Position numbers and translations under genes: made by a program. The notes under the pieces were generated by a model, which was not told the DNA's origin, ran no database searches, and saw nothing but the letters and a program-made list of their open reading frames with translations. Below are positions 49,623 through 58,180 of a DNA stretch of 64,000 nt, piece by piece (the first letter of the stretch is position 1; the number at the start of each line of letters is the position of its first letter). Source of the DNA: JAJPHF01 sp035293805 (GTDB lineage: Bacteria; Chloroflexota; UBA6077; JAJPHF01); contig DATGMD010000040.1 of the NCBI GenBank assembly GCA_035293805.1, positions 1 through 64,000 on the forward strand, in the 5' to 3' direction.

Positions 49623-51090
49623 ACTGGCGGGGCGGCTGGCTGTGGAAGATGAGCGACCAAAGAAAGTCGGTCTTCACGAGCCCCGCGTAGTACGGATCGT
49701 CGGGCGCGAGGTAGCCGGTGTTGAACACCCGCCCGTAGTTGGCCGTGAACGGGTCGTCGCTGACCGAGGGCCAGCCCGCGCGAGCGTGGCAAGTCTGGCA
49801 GTTGGAGCGATGGCCCGCCATCGGGTCGGGCGGGTAGGTCTGATCGCCTACCTGATAGGAGGCGGTCGGGCCGAGGTCGCTCTCCAGGTAGGGATTGAAG
49901 CAGACGTGGGGGCTGCCGTCGGGCTCGCGCGGCGTCTCCATGTCGTAGGCGGTACACATCAGGTAGTTGCGCCACACGCCCTGGACGCCGGGGGGCCGGT
50001 AGTCGGCGTGGGGCGCGGCGTCGGGCGTGGGCGACCACCAAAACGTCTGGAACGTCCAGTTGTCTAGCTCCTTGGTCGTCATGTGGATCGCCATGAGCGC
50101 CAGGTAGTCGCCGATCTCAGGCGACTGCCCGGCGTCGGCGACGAGCCGCTCCTGCTCGCCCCCCGCGCTGGAGAGGTCCTTGAGAAAGTCCGCCACGCTC
50201 GCCACGTCGTCCGCGTCGCTCAGGCGGTAGGTGTAGAAGCGGTCCAGGCCGATGACCGGGGCGTCCACGTAGCGCGGCGCCTTGGGCGTGCCGTTGCAGT
50301 TGACGCGCTGGCGCGAGCCGGGCGCGTAGCGTCCGGCGGGATCCACCGCGACACAGTTGGGCCAGTTCGTGTGCATGGGCAGCCCGCCATCGGGCGGCGG
50401 CGGGTAGCTGGGGTCCCAGTAGGGGAGCGCCGTGAGCCCCGCCTGTGACTGGGGACTCTCGGCGCCCTTGATGAGCCAGAAGACGATCTTGAGCGTGATG
50501 GCGGTGCGTGGGAACGGGGCGATCTGCCGCTGATAGAGCGGCGCGTCGGCGCGATTGTAGAAGTCCACGAGCCCGTCCAGCGTGTCCTTGCGGTAGTAGT
50601 CGTGGTCCCAGATGAAGCGCGCCGCGTCGCGGTTGAGCTTCACGAACGACATCACCGCGGCGGAGCGGCCGCCGGGGGCGGCGGGGCTGTGGCCGGACTG
50701 GCGCGGCGGCTCGAGATGGCGGGTGAAGCGACGGCCCGGCACGTCCGGATCGCGGCCCGCGTAGCGGTCGTCGAACACCTCGGTCGCCGAAAACCACGTG
50801 TCGAAGATCGGCAACACCTGGTCGTTCCAGATAGAGCCGGAGGGCGCGGTGATGCCCTGCCAGAGCATCCAGGCATGCTCGCGGACGGCCCGCCGGTCTT
50901 GCTGATTGACGTAGCCGAGCAGGACGTTCTCATCGGCGGGGAAGCCCAGGCCGGCGGGGAAGTCCGCGTATTGGAACGTCTGCGCGCGTGGGGGCGGTGT
51001 CTGGCCCTGCACGGGGATAGTCCAGGCCGCCGGCAGCGCGGCGAAGCTCACGAGCAGCAGGGAGAGGAAGCGACGTGAGGGAACCCGCAT
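49621..51090 (-). CDS. Secreted protein with a single CxxCH heme motif
   Basis: The 489-residue protein has a signal peptide FLSLLLVSFAALPAAWTIPV. Near the C-terminus NCQTCHARAGWP carries one CxxCH c-type heme motif. The rest has many Trp/Tyr pairs (HMTTKELDNWTFQTFWWSPT) and VSFVKLNRDAARFIW-like segments seen in a cytochrome-like family of Acidobacteria and Chloroflexota, which I know only loosely. It is likely exported and heme-loaded outside the membrane. ATG 51090 was chosen because the signal peptide begins there; the open frame continues upstream without protein-like content. A one-heme electron carrier or a heme-bound peroxidase-like protein are both possible. Confidence 0.6.
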   Translation of the reverse strand: MRVPSRRFLSLLLVSFAALPAAWTIPVQGQTPPPRAQTFQYADFPAGLGFPADENVLLGYVNQQDRRAVREHAWMLWQGITAPSGSIWNDQVLPIFDTWFSATEVFDDRYAGRDPDVPGRRFTRHLEPPRQSGHSPAAPGGRSAAVMSFVKLNRDAARFIWDHDYYRKDTLDGLVDFYNRADAPLYQRQIAPFPRTAITLKIVFWLIKGAESPQSQAGLTALPYWDPSYPPPPDGGLPMHTNWPNCVAVDPAGRYAPGSRQRVNCNGTPKAPRYVDAPVIGLDRFYTYRLSDADDVASVADFLKDLSSAGGEQERLVADAGQSPEIGDYLALMAIHMTTKELDNWTFQTFWWSPTPDAAPHADYRPPGVQGVWRNYLMCTAYDMETPREPDGSPHVCFNPYLESDLGPTASYQVGDQTYPPDPMAGHRSNCQTCHARAGWPSVSDDPFTANYGRVFNTGYLAPDDPYYAGLVKTDFLWSLIFHSQPPRQ

Positions 51091-51348
51091 CAGCGTACTC
51101 CTGCGCGCGAGGTGGCGCGTGCGGGGGGGCACGCGCGCCAGTATAGGGCGCGTATCGTGGGCGGTGCCAAGGCGAGTTGCCGCGGCGGGACCGGAAATGC
51201 CCCGTGAACCTACCGCGCCTGGTATGATTTGTGCGGACAGGCGTTGGCCGCGGGCGTTCGACTGGCGCACGCGACGGGGCGTGGGGCCGGCCGCCGGCGG
51301 CACCCGTAGCCGCGACGCAATGGGGCGTCGTGAGAGAGGGGATCTGCC

Positions 51349-52347
51349 GTGGTCGATCGACGTGTGCGCCGCGCTTACGAGGTCCGCTTTGGGACGGACT
51401 TCGAGGCATTCTCTCCTGAAACTCCACCGCTGGCCGGCGTCGTGGACGTCCACGCGCACGGCCACGCCGGCCAGCAGGACCCGCTGGCGGTCTCGAAGCT
51501 CGCCAGCCGCGCGGGGATGCGCGGCATCCTCTGGAAGACGATTGGTAGTCCGAAAGCGCCCTGGCTGGCGCACCAGGCGCTGCGCGAGGCGCTGCTGCGC
51601 TGGGCCGACGCCGAGCAGCTGGCGCCGGTCGCCACGGCCTTCGGCGCGATGACGGAGACGCCGTTTGGCGGGCCGACGGTCGCCCGCGCTCGGGAAGCCG
51701 TCGAGCACGGCGCGGCGGCGATTTGGCTGCCGGTCATCACCAACGTGCGTAGCCTGACGCGGGTCGGGGCGCCCGGCGCGTTCGCGGGCGCGCCCGGCGC
51801 GCTGCCGCCGATGACCGAGGAGCAGGCGCGGGCGCACGGCGGCGTGTCGCTCACGGCCGGCGGGCGACTGCGGCCGGAGGTCGTGGACCTGATCCACTAC
51901 GTGGCCGACGCCGACGTGGCGCTGTTCTTCGGCCACGCGTCCCCCGACGAGGCGCTAGCACTCGCGGAAGAGGTCGAGCGCCTCGGCTTCACGAAGGCGG
52001 TGGTGGATCACCCGTTTAGCCCGATCATCGACCTGGACGTGCCGCGGCTGCGGCAGCTGGCGGCGGCGGGCGTGAACCTGAACTGGACCTATGACGAGCT
52101 GTCGCCGATGCTGGGCATCGACCCGCAGGACATGGTGGCGGCCATCCAGGCCGTGGGGCCGGAGCACTGCCTGCTCTCCAGCGACGCGGGCGACCCGATC
52201 ATGCCGCACAGCGTCGAGGCGATGCGCATGCTGCTCGCGGTAGTGGAGAGCTATGGGGTGCCCCACGCGGGGGTCCAGCAGATGGCGACGAGCAATCCCA
52301 GTCACATCCTGGGCCTGCCGGCGCAGGCCCCGGCGCGTGCCGCATAA
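51349..52347 (+). CDS. DUF6282-type amidohydrolase
   Basis: The 332-residue product starts at GTG 51349. It has GVVDVHAHGHAGQQDPLAVS with HxHxH metal ligands at the first strand of a TIM barrel, GAAAIWLPVITNV, ALFFGHASPDEA with a later His, VVDHPFSPI, and LLSSDAGDPIMP with the catalytic Asp. This is a compact metal-dependent hydrolase layout matching the DUF6282 family. It is the second hydrolase type in the window with an unknown substrate. It diverges from the CxxCH protein gene and is followed 29 bases later by a small secreted protein. Confidence 0.7.
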   Translation: MVDRRVRRAYEVRFGTDFEAFSPETPPLAGVVDVHAHGHAGQQDPLAVSKLASRAGMRGILWKTIGSPKAPWLAHQALREALLRWADAEQLAPVATAFGAMTETPFGGPTVARAREAVEHGAAAIWLPVITNVRSLTRVGAPGAFAGAPGALPPMTEEQARAHGGVSLTAGGRLRPEVVDLIHYVADADVALFFGHASPDEALALAEEVERLGFTKAVVDHPFSPIIDLDVPRLRQLAAAGVNLNWTYDELSPMLGIDPQDMVAAIQAVGPEHCLLSSDAGDPIMPHSVEAMRMLLAVVESYGVPHAGVQQMATSNPSHILGLPAQAPARAA

Positions 52348-52376
52348 CCCGCATCGCGCGGGAAGGGGAGGGGTAG

Positions 52377-52937
52377 ATGCTTCGTCGGTTGGCTCTGAGC
52401 GCGGTGGCGCTCACAGCACTCAGCCTCGTGACAGCCGGGGTGGTGGCGGCGCAGGATCAGGGCGCGGGGATGTCGGGGGCGGGGACGGCCGGCATGAGCC
52501 AAGGCCCGTCCGGGATGGGGCCAGCGGGGACGCCGGGGGTGGGCCCGGGACCGGTGGGGCTGCCCGTCCCGGCGATGCCCGGGATGATCGCGACGAGAAG
52601 CGCGAGCGGCGCGCTGACTGCCGACTTCCGGACGCCGATCCACCATCCGGGCGACCTGAGCGGCCTGATTCCGTGTACCGGCTGCGGCGTCATCGCCGAT
52701 CCTTGCTCGTTCCGGGGCCAGTGCCAGTACGCGGAAGAGGCTATGTGGCCGGAGACTATCGGGCTGCACCCGACCACCAATCAGCCGGAGCTGCCGCTGT
52801 ACTTCCCACAGGGACCGCTGAGCTGCGCGCGGGGGCGCGGCGACAACCCGGCGAGCTGCGTGGACGCGCCGGGCGAGTGGAACCTGCGCTCCGGCATGCC
52901 GAGCGACTCGGGCGGCATGGGGGGCGCGAGCCGCTGA
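52377..52937 (+). CDS. Small secreted Cys-rich protein
   Basis: The 186-residue product has a clear signal peptide MLRRLALSAVALTALSLVTA. A Gly/Met/Pro-rich low-complexity stretch follows (residues 30-75), then a compact Cys-rich part with CTGCGVIADPCSFRGQCQ and later single Cys in LSCARG and ASCVDAP. I do not recognise the family. The Cys pattern suggests disulfide bonding after export. ATG 52377 has GGGGAGGGG upstream. It sits after the hydrolase gene and may be co-transcribed. Confidence 0.55.
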   Translation: MLRRLALSAVALTALSLVTAGVVAAQDQGAGMSGAGTAGMSQGPSGMGPAGTPGVGPGPVGLPVPAMPGMIATRSASGALTADFRTPIHHPGDLSGLIPCTGCGVIADPCSFRGQCQYAEEAMWPETIGLHPTTNQPELPLYFPQGPLSCARGRGDNPASCVDAPGEWNLRSGMPSDSGGMGGASR

Positions 52938-52967
52938 TACGACTGCGGCTGGGAACGCCAGGCGGGC

Positions 52968-52993
52968 GCGGGGGTGCCGAGCGGCACCCCCGC
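52968..52993 (+). terminator. Hairpin after the secreted protein gene
   Basis: An 11-bp perfect stem, GCGGGGGTGCC and GGCACCCCCGC around GAGC, 30 bases after the stop. There is no T-run, so it may act with a termination factor. Confidence 0.5.
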
Positions 52994-53082
52994 TCGGCTG
53001 CGCGGCCCGCCTCGACGGCGTCCAGGCGGCGGCGGGCGCCGGGGCGTACCCGGAGCACAGCGCGAACTGGCCGAGCCGTGAG

Positions 53083-53112
53083 TGGACGGGGCCGGCTGTT
53101 GTTGGCTAGAAT
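53083..53112 (+). promoter_or_regulatory. Candidate tRNA-Phe promoter
   Basis: TGGACG at 53083-53088 and TAGAAT at 53107-53112 with an 18-base spacer lie directly before the tRNA, a reasonable sigma-70-like pair. Confidence 0.4.
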
Positions 53113-53125
53113 ATCGAGCGCGCGC

Positions 53126-53198
53126 GCCGAGGTAGCTCAGTTGGTAGAGCATGCGACTGAAAATCGCAGTGTCGGCAGTTCGATTCTGCCCCTCGGCA
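53126..53198 (+). tRNA. tRNA-Phe (GAA)
   Basis: The acceptor arms GCCGAGG and CCTCGGC pair fully with discriminator A. The D arm AGCTCAGTTGGTAGAGC, the anticodon loop CTGAAAA reading GAA, and the T arm with GTTCGATTC are all normal. The 3' CCA is not encoded (ACCC follows). The last 45 bases are also present at 62701-62745, so this tRNA is the attachment site of the downstream element and has been left intact by it. Confidence 0.95.
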
Positions 53199-53255
53199 CC
53201 CTCAGAACCCTAGCAAAATAGCCAAAAAGAGAGACCCGCCGTTGTGGCGGGTCTC
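53154..53255 (+). repeat. attL, 102-bp direct repeat
   Basis: It begins at the anticodon arm of the tRNA and runs through the terminator that follows. A perfect copy is at 62701-62802. The two copies bracket the integrative element. Confidence 0.9.
53231..53255 (+). terminator. tRNA-Phe terminator
   Basis: A 10-bp perfect stem GAGACCCGCC-GTTGT-GGCGGGTCTC followed by CTGCTTTT. It lies within the att repeat, and its duplicate at 62778-62802 sits at the element's right end. Confidence 0.75.
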
Positions 53256-53297
53256 CTGCTTTTGCCCCCTTGACAGCCACGGTGACAGCCACCCGGC

Positions 53298-54431
53298 TCA
53301 GGTCGCGTTCCGCAGCACGCGCTCGATGCGCTCGGCGGCCTTACTTCGGGCCTGGCGGGTCAGATGCCCGTACACGTCGGATGTGATCTGTACGCCGCTG
53401 TGCCCGAGGAGCTTCGAGACCTCGTGGAGGTCCGCCCCGGCTGCCAGGTGGAGCGACGCGAACGTGTGTCGGTAGAGGTGCAGGTGGTGATGCGGGATGC
53501 CCGCGCGCCGCAGCAGCGCCTGGGTATGGCGCCAGAGGTTCGACGGGTTCATCGGCGTGCCGACAGCTGAGGGAAAGACAAGACCATGTTCCTGCCAGGC
53601 GGTCCCCGCCCGTAGTCGCTGCTCTAGCTGCGCCACCCGATGGCGGCTGAGCGCCTCCACCGCCATCGGCGCCAGCGGGATGATGCGCCGGCCCTTCACC
53701 CGCTTGAGGTCCGTGCGCTCGCCATGCTGCACCTGGGCGCGGACCCGGACCTCACCCGCCTCCAGATTCACGTCCTCCCACTGGAGACCCAATAGCTCGC
53801 CACGGCGTAGCCCGGTCGCAATGGCGACGATGTAGAAGGCGGCCCACGGATCGTCCTGGGCAGCGGCTAGCACCGCGTTCACGGTCTCCGGCTCTAGTGG
53901 CTCGACCTCGGGGCGCTCGACGCGTACCCCCTCGACCAGCTTCGCCACGTTCCGGTGGACAAGTCCCTGCCGGAGGGCATGTTCCAGGGCGGCGCGAAGG
54001 ACGGCGTGTGCATACTGAATCGTGCGCGGCGCATGGCCCGTCGCGCGCTGGCCCCGCAGCCACTCCTCGACGTGATGTGGCTGAAGCTGCGCGAGCTTGT
54101 GGTGGCCGAGCACCGGCAGAATGTCCTGCCGCACTCGGACCTCATAGCCGATGTAGGTGTTGAGCCGCCGCGCCGGCGGCTTCACCGCCACATCGAGCCA
54201 GTGGGTGAGCCACTGCGCGACCGAGAGCCGCTCCGGCACGGGGGCCAGCCCCTGCTGTAGGCGGGTCTGCGTCTTGGCCAGCTCGTCTGCGACAGCCTTG
54301 CGGGTCTTGCCATAGATGTACTTGCGCGTCGGCCGGCCCTGGTGGTCCGGTACGCGCACCTGGGCCACCCACCGCCCATCCGTCCGCTGGTAGATCGATC
54401 CTTCGCCGTTCCCGCGCTTCTTGCTAGCCAC
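53298..54431 (-). CDS. int: Tyrosine recombinase, element integrase
   Basis: The 377-residue protein has an N-terminal AP2-like arm-binding part (GSIYQRTDGRWVAQVRVPDH), a core-binding domain and a catalytic domain with R in ATGLRRGELLGLQW, H-x-x-R in HLYRHTFASL, H in LLGHSG and the nucleophile Tyr in DVYGHL. The box usually written HDLRH reads HLYRH here. It should integrate and excise the element at the tRNA-Phe 3' end, and its stop lies 43 bases from attL, pointing at the tRNA as is typical. The pseudogene at 62972 is a relative. Confidence 0.93.
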   Translation of the reverse strand: MASKKRGNGEGSIYQRTDGRWVAQVRVPDHQGRPTRKYIYGKTRKAVADELAKTQTRLQQGLAPVPERLSVAQWLTHWLDVAVKPPARRLNTYIGYEVRVRQDILPVLGHHKLAQLQPHHVEEWLRGQRATGHAPRTIQYAHAVLRAALEHALRQGLVHRNVAKLVEGVRVERPEVEPLEPETVNAVLAAAQDDPWAAFYIVAIATGLRRGELLGLQWEDVNLEAGEVRVRAQVQHGERTDLKRVKGRRIIPLAPMAVEALSRHRVAQLEQRLRAGTAWQEHGLVFPSAVGTPMNPSNLWRHTQALLRRAGIPHHHLHLYRHTFASLHLAAGADLHEVSKLLGHSGVQITSDVYGHLTRQARSKAAERIERVLRNAT

Positions 54432-54783
54432 CGCTCTCTGCCTCCTGCCCTACAGCAGACCCTCTCTTCTATGCGGAGGATCGCCTACTCATGACCGTAA
54501 CGGTATGTGGGGAGCACCTGTAGCCAGTGCCGTGACACCTTGCGAAATGATCGGGGGGACTACACGCGAAGCGATCTTTCGGGGTCACCATCATTCACAG
54601 AGACTTGCGGCATACCGGTATTATACGTCTTGTTTGCCCATCGGAACCGACGCTAGGCCGAGTGGGAGAGGGAAAAGTACCGGAAATCTTCACCGCCTAT
54701 CTACTCCCCCTCGATACCACCTCTGATACACTGCGCGCAACGGCCAGGCTAAACGGGCGCACGGGCAATCGGAGGGGAGGATT
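54432..54783. other. Promoter region between integrase and secreted protein genes
   Basis: A 352-base region between divergent genes, less GC-rich than the surroundings. It holds the integrase promoter and, at about 54605-54625, an AT-rich patch (TTGCGG, TATTATACG) that may serve the rightward gene, though the spacing is poor. No small gene is supported. Confidence 0.35.
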
Positions 54784-55263
54784 ATGTTTTGGGGGAAGAT
54801 TTACCGATCTCTGGCGCTTACGCTCCTGCTGAACACGGCGGCGCTGGCGCATGCGCAGACAGGGAGTACGACAGTGGACCTGGAGACATGCACGGTGGGT
54901 AGTGTAACAGAGGAACAGGGGGTACTAATCATGGCCTGCAACTACACGGGCAGCGTCCAGGAAGTTTTTTCACGTGCCCCCTACTCCAGCGGGCGTGCGC
55001 TGCTGACCATCGCTATCCCCGGCGCCGGTAGTTACTTTACGCCGACGGGACGGGCCTGGTTGCCACGGGATTGGGCATACTTCCAAGATACAGGCAACGC
55101 GCATGCACTGGACCCGGCGCCACTCACAAGCCCCACCGGCTGCCCCGCCTTCGACGCCGCCTGGATGGGCCACATCGTCTATCAGGCCACGGTCGGCTTG
55201 CCCGATGTCACCTGGTCGGTGTGGGCCGGTCCCGATGGCACAGCGTGCTGGCAACGGAGCTAG
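54784..55263 (+). CDS. Small secreted protein of unknown family
   Basis: The 159-residue protein has a signal peptide (SLALTLLLNTAALAHA) cleaved near residue 25. The mature part has four to five Cys (TCTVGS, ACNYTG, GCPAFD, ACWQRS) and a Trp/Gly-rich end, WSVWAGPDGTACW. No family is recognised. ATG 54784 has GGAGGGGAGG three bases upstream, a strong ribosome site. Its end overlaps the convergent Cys-rich gene by four bases. Exported by the host Sec system, it may alter the cell surface or act outside the cell. Confidence 0.6.
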   Translation: MFWGKIYRSLALTLLLNTAALAHAQTGSTTVDLETCTVGSVTEEQGVLIMACNYTGSVQEVFSRAPYSSGRALLTIAIPGAGSYFTPTGRAWLPRDWAYFQDTGNAHALDPAPLTSPTGCPAFDAAWMGHIVYQATVGLPDVTWSVWAGPDGTACWQRS

Positions 55264-55478
55264 AGCGTCTGCCCCCACGAGAAGGAGAGCTGCCCCGTGC
55301 GGAGAATCCGATCATCCCACCAGCGCACCGGCGGGATCGGCGTGCAGAGCGGGCAGCCCAACACCGGGTGGAGTGGGTGGCCGTAGTAGTCGTAGTGCAG
55401 GAATTCCCGATGCGCATACACCAGGCATGGGCGACAGCCGGGGCTACATGGGGTCTCATGGCTGTGGCGGGCTGCCAT
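55260..55478 (-). CDS. Small Cys-rich protein, possible zinc finger
   Basis: The 72-residue protein starts at ATG 55478 after GGGGGAG. It has CSPGCRPC near the N-terminus, HYDYYGHPLHPVLGCPLCTP in the middle and a Trp/Arg-rich C-terminus (VRWWDDRILRTGQLSFSWGQ). Cys and His pairs suggest one zinc site. No family is recognised. It is convergent with the secreted-protein gene. Confidence 0.45.
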   Translation of the reverse strand: MAARHSHETPCSPGCRPCLVYAHREFLHYDYYGHPLHPVLGCPLCTPIPPVRWWDDRILRTGQLSFSWGQTL

Positions 55479-55538
55479 CCGCTCCCCCTAGGCTAACGAG
55501 GGCAGACTAGCTGCCTTGCCCGGCCACGCCGGAATAGC

Positions 55539-55570
55539 GAGCCGGCTGCCTATCCTCTGGCAGCCGGCTC
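55539..55570 (-). terminator. Hairpin between element genes
   Basis: A 12-bp perfect stem, GAGCCGGCTGCC and GGCAGCCGGCTC around eight bases, between the stop of the repeat-protein gene and the next gene on the same strand. No T-run follows. Confidence 0.5.
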
Positions 55571-55602
55571 GCTTGCCCTGCGGCCCCTCACGCACCGGCT
55601 GG

Positions 55603-55977
55603 CTAGTTGCAGTAACGCCAGCTTCCGATGCGGTAACAGGTGTTGGATGATCCGGTATTCCAGTTGTAATAGGTGTAGTCACCGATGCGGGTAGAGGAGC
55701 CGTTCAGCCCGTTATTCCAATGGTAGTAGGTGTAGTTACCCACACGGTTAGAGTACCCGCTGAGGCGGTTGTTGACGGTGTAGTAGGTACTGTTACCGAT
55801 GCGCGTGGAATAGCCCGACCAGTAGGGGTTGATCCCATAGTAGTAGGTCGTGTTGCCAATCGGGTAGCTGGACCAAGAGGAGCTTCCGTAATACCCGTAT
55901 CCATACGACTGCGCAAGCGTGAGCGGCGGAAGGGCTAAGAACAGGAGCAGTCCCAGGAGTACCAACAGCCAGCGCAT
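55603..55977 (-). CDS. Secreted protein with 19-residue Tyr-rich repeats
   Basis: The 124-residue protein has a signal peptide MRWLLVLLGLLLFLALPPLT and then about four repeats of a roughly 19-residue unit ending with TRIGNSTYYTVNN, NRVGNYTYYHWNN, TRIGDYTYYNWNT and YRIGSWRYCN. The Y-Y, N/D and G positions recur and suggest a small beta-solenoid or adhesive repeat. ATG 55977 has only a weak ribosome site; an earlier start at 56049 would spoil the signal peptide. No family is recognised. Repeats vary in the DNA, so they are not a very recent expansion. Confidence 0.6.
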   Translation of the reverse strand: MRWLLVLLGLLLFLALPPLTLAQSYGYGYYGSSSWSSYPIGNTTYYYGINPYWSGYSTRIGNSTYYTVNNRLSGYSNRVGNYTYYHWNNGLNGSSTRIGDYTYYNWNTGSSNTCYRIGSWRYCN

Positions 55978-56119
55978 CAGATAACCCCGGCAGGCGAGAG
56001 CTAGTCGCCCCACGCAGCCACTATAGGTTGCTAGGGGCAAGGCAGTCAATTTTCTTCGCTCGCCCTTACGCCCCTGCCGCCGTGCAAGTCGTCGTCAGCA
56101 TCGTTTCTCCCTCGCCAAA

Positions 56120-56150
56120 GGGAGGGCCGAGGACTCGCCTCGGCCCTCCC
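56120..56150 (-). terminator. Hairpin after the SWIM gene
   Basis: A 13-bp perfect stem, GGGAGGGCCGAGG and CCTCGGCCCTCCC around five bases, eight bases after the SWIM gene stop, followed by TTT on the minus strand. Confidence 0.6.
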
Positions 56151-56157
56151 CCCAACA

Positions 56158-56649
56158 TTATGCAGCCGGCCCCTGACCATCGAGATAGGCCAGGGCCTTG
56201 TCGGTGAGCACGAACGGGATGGGCGCGTCCGGGTCGAGCGTCGGCGTGGGCCAGGGGACCAGGTTCGCGGGCGGGCTCGCCTGGCGCTGCTCGGCCCGCT
56301 CGCATGCCCGGAGGAGCCGCACGGCAATCGCATGCTTGCACGGCCCGCCGCGCTGCTGGTAGTCCGGGCAGGTGCAGCGGTCGCCCCGGTAGCCCCGCTC
56401 GCTCAGGCAGACCCAGTATTCGCGGGAGCCGTCGGACGCCTGGACCCAGTAGGCGTGGCCCACGTTCGCGGGCGCCAGCGCGGGGCTGATGGAGCGGAAG
56501 GCGACGATGTCGGCGGCGCGCTCCATGCGGCACGGTAGCTCGGGATGGGCCGCCTGGCCCTTGGCGAGGACTTCGCGCAAGGTCTGGAGCGAGATCGCGG
56601 GGGCAGGCGCCTGTGGTACGCTAGTCGTGGGTGCCGATGGGTACGACAT
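56158..56649 (-). CDS. SWIM zinc-finger protein
   Basis: The 163-residue protein has CTCPDYQQRGGPCKHAIAVR (about 101-120), the CxC-x(n)-CxH SWIM finger. Before it lies AYWVQASDGSREYWVCLSER, a strand-rich lead, and the N-terminus is a Pro-rich tail. SWIM fingers bind DNA or proteins. Small stand-alone SWIM proteins are common on phages and integrative elements and are often of unknown role. It is on the same strand as most element genes; the 77-base gap to the next rightward gene separates divergent units. Confidence 0.75.
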   Translation of the reverse strand: MSYPSAPTTSVPQAPAPAISLQTLREVLAKGQAAHPELPCRMERAADIVAFRSISPALAPANVGHAYWVQASDGSREYWVCLSERGYRGDRCTCPDYQQRGGPCKHAIAVRLLRACERAEQRQASPPANLVPWPTPTLDPDAPIPFVLTDKALAYLDGQGPAA

Positions 56650-56835
56650 CGGTTCCTCCTCGCCGTCGGGGTGTTCCTACCGCCCCGACGGCTCTTACGT
56701 TTCTGGAGAGGCCCGCTTGCTCTCTCCATCGTTAGTGTATCACCCATATCCTAACGTGTCAATAGGGTACAGGCTTGAATCTCGGCAGTGTGTGAGTATG
56801 GGTGTTTGCCTAACGTCTGTGGTAGACTTGTCCGT

Positions 56836-57063
56836 ATGGGCAAGCGGTTCACTTTGACTCTACCGGACGACGTGCGGGCCTTCTATCGTGAGGCCTCGGC
56901 ACGGCGCCGGCGTGAGTCGCGCCAGTGCAGCACGTGTGGCACACGGTTTGTGGCTACGCCTAGACGCCAGTACTGCTCAGCGGCGTGTAGTCAGCGCGCC
57001 TACCGGGAGCGTAAGCGCGAGGCTGCGCCCGGCGCCCCGCCCTCACCAGCCACACCGGAATAG
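56836..57063 (+). CDS. Small zinc-finger protein with an ssDNA/RNA-like basic tail
   Basis: The 75-residue protein starts at ATG 56836. A basic helical N-terminus (LPDDVRAFYREASARRRR) is followed by CSTCGTRFVATPRRQYCSAACSQRAYRERKRE, split here in two pieces: a CSTC pair and a YCSAAC pair 15 to 20 residues later, making one zinc ribbon. The YCSxxCRQxxYRxR ending is common in phage-type small regulators. Likely binds nucleic acid. It is the only small element gene read to the right apart from the secreted one. Confidence 0.6.
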   Translation: MGKRFTLTLPDDVRAFYREASARRRRESRQCSTCGTRFVATPRRQYCSAACSQRAYRERKREAAPGAPPSPATPE

Positions 57064-57330
57064 CCGGAGCATCGCACTCGCTTTCCGGTTCTCTCCCCTA
57101 CACAGTGTAGCCTTGTCGTGTAGGTCCCACCGTGTCTCTGGCCGATCCCCCGCACGCCCGCGCGATCTGTTACAAGGGTAGGCCACAGGGCCGCGCGCAT
57201 GTAATTTTCGCGGGGTCCCTCTTCGGCCCTCTGCAACCGGGGATTTTCGGCACAAGGGTCCCGGATTTCGGGTCGCCTCGGCCGAAAAGTCGGGGGGTAA
57301 AACGCCTGGGAGCGAAGTCCGAATCTGCGC

Positions 57331-57657
57331 TTATAGGTGTGCGGCCAGGACACCTGCGGCGATGCTCGTACCGTAGGCAAACAGGGTGAACCCCAGGCTG
57401 TGACTCACCGGGTTGTCTGCCGGCACCAGCGCCAGCGTGGTGATTAGGATTACCATGAGCGTGAGGAACCCAATGACGACACCCCGAGTGATGTGACGCT
57501 CGTCTTCGGTTTCGGGGTGCGCGGGAAATGCCGCCCGCGCACGGGACTCCTCCTCCCGGATCATTGCCTCGCAAGCGCGGCGTAGCTCCGGACCAGTATT
57601 CGGGTCGGCCAGCATACGCTCGGCGTACTCCTGCATTTCGGACTTCCGTCGAAACAC
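57331..57657 (-). CDS. Small membrane protein
   Basis: The 108-residue protein starts at GTG 57657 after AAAGGGGGT. The first 60 residues are charged and helical (ADPNTGPELRRACEAMIREE), followed by two membrane segments, GVVIGFLTLMVILITTLALV and the Ala/Gly-rich FTLFAYGTSIAAGVLAA. No family is recognised. Small two-segment membrane proteins in such elements often act in superinfection exclusion or as regulators, but this is not shown here. Confidence 0.5.
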   Translation of the reverse strand: MFRRKSEMQEYAERMLADPNTGPELRRACEAMIREEESRARAAFPAHPETEDERHITRGVVIGFLTLMVILITTLALVPADNPVSHSLGFTLFAYGTSIAAGVLAAHL

Positions 57658-57869
57658 CGGTCACCCCCTTTTTGCTACAGCCGAGACTTCAAATGCCACC
57701 CGAAACTTCTTGGCCTATGGTAGGGCAACCGTAGGCACGCCCCTATAGACGCCCAACAGATGGCACCATTATAGCGCTGCTATGCCGCTTGTATGCCGCT
57801 TGTATGCTATGTCTTCTCCGTAACAGTAGGAGAGACGTTGGTGCTTGTAAGGAGGAGTATCGAGCTTCA

Positions 57870-58175
57870 TCAGCCAAGGAGTCGGCGCCGGCCGCCGATG
57901 TTTGGCGCCATCAGGGCAAAGCCCGCGATAATCTCCTGGGCCAGGGCGAGCGTCGCCCGTGACACCTCCTCCTGGTAGACGTCGCGGTACCGCTGACGCA
58001 GGTATTTGGCGACGGAAATCGACGGAAGTTTATACGAGCGGGTCCGTTTTCCCTTTCCTCGCAGCAGCCGCAGGTACGGCTCCCCATCCCCCGTATGGGA
58101 GAGTCGCCCTGGCCTCCGGGCTAGACCCACCAGGAACCGAATCGCTTCCTGACGGCGCTGTTGTCGATAGCTCAT
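57870..58175 (-). CDS. Unrecognised small basic protein
   Basis: The 101-residue protein is basic throughout: MSYRQQRRQEAIRFLVGLAR, LRLLRGKGKRTRSYKLPSIS and KYLRQRYRDVYQEEVSRATL. Its C-terminus is hydrophobic (LAQEIIAGFALMAPNIGG). It might bind nucleic acid. GAGAGAG lies right before ATG 58175. It follows the 187-residue protein gene after five bases, so the two are probably co-transcribed. Confidence 0.5.
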   Translation of the reverse strand: MSYRQQRRQEAIRFLVGLARRPGRLSHTGDGEPYLRLLRGKGKRTRSYKLPSISVAKYLRQRYRDVYQEEVSRATLALAQEIIAGFALMAPNIGGRRRLLG

Positions 58176-58180
58176 CTCTC

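Noticed and set aside
57064..57330. Minus-strand frame 57000-57380 as a small element gene
   Set aside because: It overlaps the zinc-finger gene, has no ribosome site and shows no protein-like pattern; the gap is treated as non-coding.
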